Shown: positions 12,301 to 24,300 of the stretch, in pieces
Layout of the letters: every line of letters starts with the position of its first letter
Numbering within the stretch: the first letter of the stretch is position 1
DNA from: Diospyros lotus
Taxonomy: Eukaryota > Streptophyta > Magnoliopsida > Ericales > Ebenaceae
Direction: 5' to 3'
Length of the DNA stretch: 64,000 nt
Assembly: GCF_014633365.1 (NCBI RefSeq)
Contig: NC_068347.1
Span: forward strand, 27,444,493-27,508,492
The notes under the pieces: generated by a model
The model's input: the letters and a program-made list of their open reading frames with translations, nothing else
The model's database searches: none
What the model was told of the DNA's origin: nothing
Position numbers and translations under genes: made by a program

Positions 12301-15300
12301 ACTACTCCTAGCTACCACACTGTTTTTTGCTTCTCCATGTAACAAGGTTTCCCCATAGTTTTGTGCAATAACCAAAAGTTGATTTGCTATCTTCTAAGGA
12401 ACCAGCCCAGTCAGCATCTACGAACCCTTGAATTCCTTAGTCTTTGGTCTTTCTGAACAAAATGCCTTTGCAAGAGGAGTCCCTTTTAGGTATCTTACAA
12501 TATGATAAGCTGCATCAAGATGTTTGCTAGTAGGTGAATGCATGTATCAACTTACTTTACTCACTGCATATGAGATGTCTAGCCGTGTAAGAGATAAATA
12601 TATCAGCCTTCCTACTAATCTTTGATACGTCTCTTTGTCAGTTGCTTTCTCTGCCCCATCTTCATCGTATTTCCAGTTGGGTTCCAGCGGAGTATTGGCT
12701 GGTTTACATCCCAACTTGCTTGTTTCTTTTAATAGGTCTAGAGTGTATTTTCTTTGGGATATAAGGATTCCTTGCTTGCTCCTTGCTACTTCCATCCCAA
12801 GAAAATATCTCATTTGCCCAAGGTCTTTTACTTCAAAAAACTGCTATAATTGTTCCTTTTGCCCTTGTTTTTTTTTTGTTTTCCAGGTAAATAGATTGCC
12901 CTTGTTGATACCCTAGTTGATGCAATGTGGTACTAAACCGCTTGAACCAGGCTCTAGGAGATTGTTTCGGCCCATACAACGATTTTATTAATTTGCAAGC
13001 CTTCCTTTTTTCTTCAAATTCGGGAGGCATTCTCATATATACCTCTTCTTCTAGATCTCCATTAAGAAATGCATTCTTTATATCAACTTGGTTTAGTTCC
13101 CAATCTAAGTTAGCTGCAATTGAAAGTAACACACATATAGAATTGAGCTTTGCAACGGGTGCAAAGGTCTCTTCATAATCTACACCTTGAGTTTGAGTGA
13201 ATCATTAGGCCACCGACCTAGCTTTATATCATTCAATGCTTCCATCAGCTCTATGTTTTACAGCAAATACCCATCTGTCCCTACTACTTTGCAAATCTAC
13301 CACCTTCCATGTACCATTTCTCACTAGGGCATCCATTTCCTCCATTACAGCTGCTTTCCAATGGGTATGGATTCGGAGAAATTAATAATGAAGGTAAGTC
13401 TATTCTAGATTTTGCTATGGCATATCTGCTCATCATAACCAATACTAGGTTCAAAAAACGGGACGAACACTTAATCACATATAAAAATATCACATCAAGC
13501 ACCCAACTAGATTACTTCCCCATGAGACAAGAGGATCGGTTATGTTGTGGGGATTATAAGGTGATACCAAGAGAGTGTTTGACTACTCAACATAGACTTT
13601 TAGTACTTGACGTCCAAGTAAGAAATTGGAAGAGAAAAAATCATATACAACAAAATCCAAGAATTAGGTGGTGGGATTTAAAAAGGAAGAAATAACTAAT
13701 CTTCAAAGAAAAATTAAGGGGTAGAAGGGAATGGAATGGAGAAGGATAGACAAATCAAATGTGGAGAGAAATGGCTAATGCCTTGAGAAGCACGGCAAAG
13801 GTAGTCCTTGGAGAGACAAATGGTAGAGCCCCTAACCTTAAGGAGTTTTGGTGGTGGAATGAAGAGGTATAATTGAAAATTAAAAATAAGAAAACTTGCT
13901 ATAAAGCTGTATATCGGTGCAACAATGAAGAAAATCTAAAAAATTATAAAGAAGCAAAAAATGCAGCAAAAAGAGCTGTTAGTGAAGCAAGGTCAAAAGC
14001 ATATGAGAATCTATATAAATGACTTGATACAAAAGATGGAAAAAGGGATATATATAAATTAGCTAAAGCAAGAGAAAGAAAAACAAGGAATCTAAATCAA
14101 ATGAAATGCATAAAAGATGAAAACCAAAATGTATTAGGGAATGAAGGAGCGATTAAGGAGAGATGGAAGGAGTATTTCACAAAATTATTCAATGATGGTG
14201 GCGACACAAGAGTTAGGTTGGGACATCTTAGTAACTCCGAATGGAACGTGAGCTATACATTTTATCGACGCATAAGTTCAAATGAAATAAAGCAAGCACT
14301 AAAAAAGATGAAAATCATAAGGCAGTGGGACTGGATAATATACCAATAGAAGCATGGAAATGCATGGGAGAAGAGGGCATCTCCTGGCTAACGAAATTAT
14401 TTAATGCGATTCTTAAATAAAAAAAGATGCCAGATGAGTGGAGGAAGAGTACTTTGGTTCCTATATACAAGAACAAACGAGATGTTCAAAATTGTGAAAA
14501 TTACAGAGAAATTAAGTTAATGAGCCATACTATGAAACTCAGGGAGAGAGTAATAGAGCAGAGGCTCAGAAAAGAAACAGAGGTCTCGGAAAATCAGTTT
14601 GGTTTCATGCCTGATAGGTTAACAATGAAAGATATATACCTACTGAGGCGCCTAATGGAAAGGTATCAGGATCATCAGAAGGACCTGCATATGGTATTTA
14701 TAGATCTAGAAAAAGCCTATGATAGGGTCCCTAGAGAAGTATTATGGAGAGTTTTAGAGAAGAAAGAAGTCCGAATAGCCTATATACAAGCCCTTAAGGA
14801 TATGTATCATGGTGCAGAGAGGATACTAAACCGTTTAAAATTACAATGGGACTGCATCAAGATTCTGCACTAAGTCCATATTTATTTGCTTTAGTAATGG
14901 ATGAATTCACTAAAGACATTCAGACAAAGGTGCCATGGTGTATGCTATTTGCAAATGACATAGTGTTGGTGGATGAAATAAAAGAAAGAGTGAACACTAA
15001 GCTTGAGTTGTGGAGAAACAATTTAGAATCTAAGGGATTTAAATTAAGTAGAAAGAAAACAGAATATATGGAATGTAAATTTAATAAGAATACAAGAGTG
15101 GAGGATATTATAATAAAATTGAAAGACCAAATCTTACAAAGAAAAGACCATTTTCGATATTTGGGATCAATGATTCAAAAAGATGGAGAAATTCACGAGG
15201 ATGTCACATATAGAATTAAGGCAGGTTGGTTAAAATGGAGAAATGCATCGGGGGTGCTATGTGATGGTAAAATCCCATTAAAACTGAAAGAAAAATTCTA

Positions 15301-18300
15301 TAGAACAGCTATAAGACCAGTCTTGTTATATGGCTCAAAATGTTGGGCAATCAAATACCAGCATGAGCAAAAGGCGAGCGTAGCGGAGATAAGGATGTTA
15401 AGATGGATGTGCGGCCATACAAGAAAAGATAAAATTAGAAATGAGGTTATTCGTAATAAGGTAGGACTAGTGCCAATCGAGGAGAAGATGAGAGAGACTA
15501 GACTAAGATGGTTTGGTTATGTGAGAAGGAGACCAAGAAATGCTCTTGTGAAGAGAGTTGATGAAATGGAACAATTAGTCAAAAAAAAAAGGTAGAGGCA
15601 GACCCAAGAAGACTTTGGGAGAGACATTAAAGTTTGATATGAAGTGTATGAATTTAAATGAAGATATGACAAAAGATAGAAATACATGGAAGTCTAGAAT
15701 TCATGTAGTCGACCCCACATCATGGGATAAAGGCTGGATATGTTGTTGTTGTACAACTGCTTTCCAATCTAGTTTCTGTAGGGCTTCATCAATATGTTTT
15801 GGAATTTGCACCTCATCCACTTTGATGGTAAATGCCCTAAAACTTGGGGAAAGTTGAGAGTACACCAAATGGTTAGTTATAGGATGTTGAGTACATGACC
15901 TTACTCCTTTTCTCCAAGCAATTGGAATATCTAGGTCATATGGTTCAGCTTCTGCATTGTCAAGTTTTGTTTCTGAATTGTTTGACTTGCTAGGAGCCTC
16001 AAACGGTACTGTTTATTCAGTCCTGTCTTCCTCTTCTTGTGTTGGACCTTGTCCCGAGGCTGATGATTGATCTTGCCTTGGTTCAAGATCCTTTCTCCTT
16101 AAATATACTTTCATAGGCAGTTGTGTTTTAGGACATTTTTTTGAAATATGTTGTTGCTGCTACTCTTCTTCTCCTAGTGAATTTGTTACATCATTCAGAA
16201 TAGGAATAGATGTGGTCACTATTTCAAGAAAAACACTAACATCCCAACAATTATCCCTACCCTGATCTGGACTTGAAATCTCCCCTTACAGATTGGTTGT
16301 AGGGTAACAAAACTGATGTTCGAGAAATGAGACATCACAAGACACAAGGAATTTTTTTGTGTTAGGACAATAACACTTGTATCCTTGTTGTGTGAGAGAA
16401 TAACCAACAAATACACACTTCAAGGATTTTGGATGCAATTTAGAACTATAGTTGTAAACATAAGCAGCACAGCCGAAAACTTTAAGGGATAAGGAGTTCA
16501 GAATGCAGGTTAGGTGAGGGTATGAGGTAATGAGAGTGTTTAAAGGGGTTTTGAAGCTGAGAATTTTAGAAGGGATCCGATTAATGAGATAGGATGAAGT
16601 GAGAATGGCTTTTCCCCAATAGGATGTAGGCACAGAACTGGAAAACATTAGTGTTCGGGCTATTTCGAGCAAATGCCAGTTCTTCCTTTCTACCACACCA
16701 TTTTGTTGGGGATTATAGGGACATGTGCTTTGGTGAAAAATACCATTATCACTTAGATATGTCTAAAACTCGGATGAGAAGTATTCTTTTCCATTATCTG
16801 ATCGAAGGATATGGATGGATGTGCGAAATAGGTTGCGGACCATTTGATGGAATTTTCTGAAAATCGTGTGAACTTCAGATTTTTCCTACATCAAGAATAC
16901 CCAACATAACCTGGTATAGTCATCAATGAAAGTGACAAACCAACGAGTGTTAGTTAAATTTGGTACTCTAGTTGATCCCCATACATCACTATGGATTATG
17001 TAGAAAGGTTTGGTTGGTTTATAGGCATGAATAGGATGTGAAGATTTTGTTTGTTTAGCAAGAATACACTGTTCACAATTGAAGGAATCACTCATTTTAT
17101 TGCTAAATAAACGAGAATACAAAAGGTTTAAATAACGAAAATTCGGGTGGCCTATCTTGTGCCATAAGTGAATATTAGAATCTGAAACAGTAGAAGAAAC
17201 AAAAGAATTTTGTAACCTAGGAATAAGAACAGAAGCAATAGCTGGTCCTTTCACATAGTAAAGGCCTTCTCTCTCCTTAGCATTGCTAATCATCCTCCCC
17301 AAAATTAGGTCCTGAAACACACATTGAGTAGGAGAAAAATTACTTTGCAATTCATGTCTCTAGTGACTTTGAGTAGCAGGTTGCATCTTAAAGAGGGCAC
17401 ATATAAGACAAATTTCAGCCATAAATCATTTAAGTATACCGAACATTTCCCTTCAACATATGATATTGTACCATCTACCATAGTCACCTTTATATTCCTA
17501 TCACAATATTTGTAATCCACCATGCCACACATGGATCCGATCATACGGTCGAAGGCCCCCATATCAACAATCCAATCATTCCCATTTAGCAACTTAGAGA
17601 GAGAGCAATTATAACCCTTACCTTGTGTTACCTGGGAGGCGGTTGGATTCATTACTTCCTCGGAATTGGAGGGTTTTGTAACCCCTGTTTGTTTTAAAAC
17701 CTGCTGCAAAACCTCTAATTGATTAAAGGTTAAGGTAAAACTCTTACCATCTTCTACATCCACTACATAAGCTGCTTGTGGCCTCTTCTGATTCTGATTT
17801 CTCCCCCTCCAATTAGCAGGCTTCCCGTGTATTTTCCAGCAGGTTTCTTTAGTATGGTAAGGTCTTTTGCAATGATCACACCAAGGTCTGTCTTTTGTAT
17901 GATCTCCTCAAGATGTTGTTGTCCTTTGCTTTAAGGCTGTAAGTGCTGATCCATCCTGATTATTGACCTCAGGAGCTATGTTTAACATGACTTTTTTCCG
18001 ACTTTCCTCCCCCCCTAACCTCAGCAAAGGCCTCCTTGATGGGGGGAAAGGGTTTCATACCTAGGAGCCTTCTGCGGACTTCATCTAAGTCCGGATTTAG
18101 TCCATGTAGGAAAACAAATACCTGCTCTTTCTCCACAATCTTTGAATATTTTACTCCAGCCTTCGTACACTCCCATTGTATATCATAAAACAGGTCCCTT
18201 TCTTGCCATAATTTAGATAGAATATTATAGTATTCAGTCACCAAATGGTTACCTTAGCGGGTGGTTCTTAGGGCTAATCGCACCTCAAAGCATTGTGTTG

Positions 18301-21300
18301 TGTTCTCTATGTCTGAATATAGGCTCTGGACAGCATCCCATACGTCCTTTGCTATCTTGTAGAATAGATAGGTTCACCCTATCTCTAACTCCATGGAATT
18401 GATGAGCCAAGCCATCACTATAGAGTTTTCAGCATCCCATGCTTCATACTCGGTAGTTTCAGGATCTGGCTGAGGTATTACTCCTGTGAGATACCCCATT
18501 TTTCCTTTGCCTTTCATCACCAACATAACTGATTGAGACCATTCCTGAAAATTGGTCCCATTAAGTTTATGTTGTGTGATTTGAAAAGTATGGTGATCTA
18601 ACGAGAGGGGAGAAGGAGAAGGGGTTGGAGGAATCAATCGAGAGGCTGTAGGACCGATATTGGAGGTTGCACTTGTGGTTGAGGAGTCGGCCATCTTGAG
18701 GAAAGTTGGTGTGCTGGTTATTATGAACCAAGCTCTGATACCATGAACAATTTCAAACTTGGACTTGTAATTGAAAAAGAACTCGAATGCACAGAAAACT
18801 ATCCTACCGATTCTAGGATACAAGGCTACTTTAAATACAGTTATACTTCTTATCTCTTAGCTAAAGATTAGGATATTTAAAATTAAAATACAACAACAGA
18901 TTTGGAGTGATTTAAACTCCTATATTTTCAGATATTGCTTTTGCTCTATCTTCTTATCTTCACTTCATCTTTGAATCCCTTTCTCTTCGTCCAGCTTTTT
19001 CTTTTTATTCTAGGATTATCTTCAATAATATTTAAGGGTGTCAAATGCAAGCCAACCCCACAGTGGGATATAGGCTTTGATATCTTGGTGGTAATGTCAC
19101 ATGCAAAAGTTATCATACCTATTTCCCCGACACAATCATGTCTGAAGCATATCCCAACCATGAAACAAAAAATAATGACAATGTAAGACAAAATAACCTC
19201 CAAAACCCAGTAATATTGGTAGATTTCATCAACATATTCAGTTACTTCCAGGTGATTGAAATCATCATAAATACTTGGCAAATTTTCTTTCTTCATAATC
19301 CCACCATTTCCTTCCAGTAGCTGCAACAAAAAAATGGCCAAATTGAAAACCAAGATATACAAAACGTACAAGGAAAAAGAGAAACATCAAAAACCTCAAC
19401 CTTTGATCTTGCAATCAGTAAAGATGTAAAAGATTTCCTACGATCAGATTTTCCAGTGTCAAGCTTGACTGATACATATGTACCAATGTTGCTGCAGCAG
19501 TCAGACTCAGATGGAACCCCCCGTTTAGCAGGTTGTCCATTTGTAGAAAGTGATGCACTATTTTCAGACAAAAATATAGCCCTCCCATTCTTTTTTTTGC
19601 ATGACATAGTAGTAGCTGAGAATTTGTTCCCTCCAGATGTGCCCTTGGACTTTAAAGTTGTTCTAACACCGGACACTCTTTGTGAGGTTTTTGCAATTGG
19701 CTGGATCAAATCAAATCAGTGTAAATTTACAGTAGCTGTTGCAAAGACAAGGCATACATTTTAATATGGTAATTGATATGTAGTGGTGTTCAAAACAAGG
19801 CATATGAGTGTGTGTGTGTAGACACAGTGCTACATGCATTATACTTTCAAATGTAGTTAATACTTATTAGAGTATACAACTAACAAACAAAGGCTATAGA
19901 GGAAACCCAAATATCAACTACAAATACATGGCAATAAAACAACAGATGTTTAAAAGCAACAAAGGAAACTGCAATCAGATCCATTAAAGTCATAGAATTC
20001 AAACACCACTCTGAACAGTTAGAAAAAAATATTGTACTCAATGAAAAAGCTATAATGACGTAGGTGGACAATTGCTTCAATCACTCCAATCATCTGCACA
20101 ACTAAAGAAGGCCTGAAAACCATGATGAAGCTTAACCATAAACCTCAGGACCAATACCTTCAAACCTGCCATCTTCAAGTGTGATTGGTGGGCTTGGACA
20201 TTTTGTCCAAGACTAAATACTTCCTCTGGGGGAAAAAACAAGGGAAAGATTGCGTACAAATACTGACCCTCACAAAGCAAGGAGCCTTGTGCACTGCAGA
20301 CACTCTTCTTCATTTGTCTGATAAAGTTCTTCTCTTGCTAGCCAGTTTAAATTTACTGTAGCTGTTGCAAAGACTTGGCATACATGAGGATTATGAGCTT
20401 GGTTCTTAGATCTTGCCTCCAACCTTATATTCAATGAAGTGATCTAGCTAAAAAGTAGTGTGGTAATGAAAGAAGCCGTACTCAAATTTGAAGAACTCCC
20501 TTTTGACAATATGGAAAATATATTTGAGCATATCTTAGTCGAGTGAGGAAAATGGCATTGCAAACTTGGCTTGCAAATAGGTTCCTAAGTGCTTTCCATT
20601 TGCACTAAGCACCCGTAGAGGAATATTGATGGCTCATGAACCACCTCATGGCTTCCATGCAGAACATTTGGGGCAGCAATCATGGACATATTACTATTTT
20701 CTGTAATTTCCTCTTATTATAGGTATAAATACCTCTTAGATTATATTTTTTAAGCTATTTATCAAACTGCTATTGTATCTTATGATACGATATGATTCAC
20801 AATTCAAAAATTAGGCCTTCTTGGTCACTATACGAATCTTGATTTGATAACTATGATTGTACCCATAACCACCACCAGAAAAGGTGATGAGAGATCATCT
20901 CAAAACAAGTCCTATAGTGTGGTTATTAGTAAAAAGAAATCAAGCACCGCCTTTTAGATTATTACATGATTATTTCTTTATGAAAAAAAAGCATAAAAGT
21001 TGGGTTGAATTGCAATGAGAAAGTGAATCATAATGATGATAGTTAAGATTTTGATTCCATGGTTAACCCAATATTTTCTCAGGGTTGGTGGCACAGAAAG
21101 TACATTGGTGCAAAATTGATGTTATTTTCCCAGTCAAAAATAGATATAAATGACAAAGAAATACAGGGCAATAGCATAACAATTTAAATACTAAAATAGA
21201 GGGCTAGAAAAGAAGGGAGAGAGAGAGAGAGAGAGCTGCATAGATATGTTACTACCTTGACAGATTTTCTTGCAACAGCTTTGGAATCCACAATAGTTTG

Positions 21301-24300
21301 ACTTTTGGATGCCCTAAAAACAGACAGCCAAATATATAGAATAAATGATGATAAAAACAGGATTCTTCTACTGATTTCATAATGACAGTCATAATTTTTA
21401 CCATTTAAAAATGTTAAAACCAAATCATATGTAGAATGGAAACATCAAATATTATTAGAAAAAGGTGATCACAAAACCATCTTGCATTGGTTCTATGAAT
21501 CACTTGCTCCGTGATCTCCCATTCTTTTAAAACAATTGATCTAAGATATGTAAACTGATTTTTTATAAAGATCACTTGATCTTCAAGTCATACGATAACT
21601 TCAAGTCTCATTCACACTTCTATTTTATCAAATTTACATTCCATATTTTTTGTTTTTAACTTGCTCAACTTGAAGCCTTTGAATTCTAAGGTGTCCCTCC
21701 ATAATTCGAGTTTTGTATTTGTGCCTTCTTTTGTCTCATCTATCAAAACTATATTATCTACAAATAATACACAAAGGATATGTACAAAGAAATGAAGTGT
21801 GCAATATATTCTCATATCATGCAGGTAAACTGTCCCTTCCAAACTTCAATATTCCAATATTAGATTAGAGTAAAAGTATTCCAATCCTATTACATTCTCA
21901 TCCATAACATCAGAAAATATACATGAAGCAAGGTTCAATCTGTCCATAAATGTCTTGTATGAATCATACAAAGCCAATGAAGCTTGGTCAACAAATAAAC
22001 ATGGTGCTCTAGGCCTAAGATGACCAACTCTTCTATTGTGCATGTCATGAGGCTCATTTTAAACGATTATTACAGGGAACTATCTCTAGCCTAAAATTAG
22101 GAGTTCAATATCATACCCCACACCTTGAAGGAGTGATTATCTAGCATGACACTCTAGGAAGTACAGCATGGTGAATCTTACATAGATGTGACATAACTTT
22201 TATAGCATGGTATAGCAATGACTAGCCACAGGCATTCTAATAACTTACTTCTACATGAATCATAAAAGTATTAATAATAACTCAATCTTAGTAAGCCAGT
22301 TTCAGAGCAAAAAGCATGAAAATGAATAACCATTTCATACTGGATGAAAGTGATGAGAAGTTAAAAGCATATGGTGAGTGCATTAGCAAGCCCTTTACTG
22401 CTATTATATAAACTGTCAAAATATGCCGCATTCTAGAGCTAAATTTTGCTCACATTATTATGAAGCCATCACTGTCTCGATTCTGCCAAATATGATTTCT
22501 CGCATTGGTTACTTGGGGTATCACTTTCCTTGCAACTTTTGGCTTAACTGAATACAACATTAGCATAAGAATTGATCAATGCATTCCTCAGGGTGCTCCC
22601 AGGAAAGGTGAGGAAAAAAACAAGCATAGGAGCCTAGTGTCTTGTATCTCACCAGGAAAACCATAGATTCCATTAACCTTTTCCAAATTCTCAGCTGTTC
22701 CCTACAAGCAACAAGAATTTATGAATTTGAATTAGGAAAAAGGGAATTTGTAAAAGAACAAATAAGAGAAAAATAATTCAAAATAAAATGTAGAATAAAC
22801 CATAATGTAATTAAGAGCAACCTTTTTATCATTTGTATTGACCTGCTTAACCAATTTTGTTGCTGTTAAAGACTTCCTTCACAACAAAATACAAAAGTGC
22901 ATCAATAGGATGACATAGTTTTTCATTTGACATATATGGCAAAGGAATATTTAAACCCATAAACCTCGGAGGCGGAAGATGGTTCCTTGCAGTAATCCTG
23001 ATAAAAAAAAATACAAGTAACTCAAATGTGCTCAACAGAAAGAACAATATTAAAAGAACAAAGAAGAAAAAGACAAACGAGAACGAGAGAATTTAAATTA
23101 ACTTCCACGTGCCTGACATTAGTGTTCATAGATCCATGGCCCTTACATTTGGACCCTTGGTCATCAACATAGGCCTTCAAATCTAAAGCATCTACCCTTG
23201 TCCAAAAAATAAGAAAAGAACATAATGCAGTGCTCCACCAGAAAAAGAAAAGAAAGGTTCTAATACAAGAGCTACTTACCATCCTTCAAAGTAGAATAAA
23301 TAGCAATAGGTTGTCTTAGGTTCTCCCTTGCCTTTCCCTACTCCATTTAATCACCATGTGAAAAGTTAGTAATTTATTCTTGTAGGTTAAGGTTAACAAA
23401 ATATAAAAATTCGGTGCTAATTTTTGCTTGAATTGCCATCACAATTGATATTTGCTTGTGTTGCTATAATGTTTCTCTGTCCTGCTGCCAGGTAATAGTT
23501 TATCATTGACAATCAATAAGCCAAAGGGTAGGTATAGTTGCAAAGTGGTCTTATTTTCTTAGAGAAAGCTCCCATAGGATAATGTAGAAGTAGGCAGACC
23601 TGACAACTCTGCTAGAGGGTCTTAGACCTATAGCCCTGGTTTTACCATGCGTCCTTTACTTTAGCTTTTCTTTGTCAAGGCACAGGAATATATTCCCTTG
23701 TTTGAATTTATAAAAATAGCCTGTTTGAACGTCAAGATACTATAGGTATTTTGCTCTAACCAGGTACAGATTTTACTTTTCACAATCATTTTATTCACAA
23801 TCTAGATGCAAAACACAAGGTTAGCATTTATTACACCATCATTTTTTTCCTGTTTGTTGCTAATTAAGCTATTCCCAATTACCTGGTACCAGTTAAAAAA
23901 AAACAAAAAAAACTTGTTAACACATGGTACCAGCAAGAATGCTCATAACTGGTTTTATGCTTCCGAAAATACAAAGTTGCTATTGCTTCAGGCAGTAACT
24001 AAAGGGAAATACCAATAAAGAAAAAACAAAAGTAGCTTAAAAACAACTGATTAACCAAATCTTATGCAAACACAATAAGAATCTGGCTTAGATTCCCCAT
24101 CCTCCTCTGCCCAGACCAACCCCCCAGTGTGTGGTGTGAAATGCTTACCATGATACAGTTATTCGACGAAGACATTGCATATCTCATGCCTGAATCCATT
24201 GATACCCTAGGAAAATACATAATAACAAGAGTGCAAACATTGATTAATAATCATTGAATCCAATAAAAAAAACAAAATTTGAACATTTATCATTACCACT

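Larger units (their letters stand above)
11956..18694 (-). pseudogene. Broken copia Gag-Pol polyprotein
   Basis: Gag starts at 18694 ([12 protein letters not shown]) and continues with breaks to about 17969. A CCHC zinc knuckle ([14 protein letters not shown]) lies near 17875-17835. The protease motif reads [11 protein letters not shown] where WIIDTGASDHM is expected, so the catalytic D-T/S-G is lost. The GAG-pre-integrase and integrase core lie at 17350-16286, with stops and frameshifts. Reverse transcriptase pieces lie at 13132-12547, split by an internal deletion that removes the YVDD motif. RNase H follows at 12237-11956 and ends just before the polypurine tract. Several independent lesions make it non-autonomous. 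Confidence 0.88.
11666..19027 (-). mobile_element. Ty1-copia LTR retrotransposon, inserted in cyclin intron 17
   Basis: The 7362-base element is bounded by LTRs 11666-11948 and 18744-19027, with a 5-base target-site duplication ATATT at 11661-11665 and 19028-19032. Read on the minus strand, the primer-binding site TGGTATCAGAGC (18743-18732) directly follows the 5' LTR and matches the initiator-tRNA-Met site. A polypurine tract (GAGGGGGAG) abuts the 3' LTR near 11949-11960. Domain order Gag, zinc knuckle, protease, integrase, reverse transcriptase, RNase H is copia-type. The LTRs differ at roughly 17 positions (about 94% identity by eye), so the insertion is not recent. Coding parts are broken, and a LINE interrupts the body. 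It lies in the same orientation as the host gene. Confidence 0.93.

Noticed and set aside
20045..20092. Extra cyclin exon between exons 15 and 16
   Set aside because: An open segment with an acceptor exists, but it would need an intron of only about 56 bases and gives non-conserved residues. Ending exon 15 at 20144 keeps the phase without it.
21846..22043. 65-codon minus-strand open frame beside the LINE fragment
   Set aside because: Looks protein-like ([20 protein letters not shown]) but I cannot place it in any family, and it does not match the LINE upstream region; left unannotated.
23113..23191. GC donor for cyclin exon 9 (CAG|GCACGT)
   Set aside because: It would put later exons into a frame with an early stop; the GT donor at 23108 keeps the frame, though it is weak.
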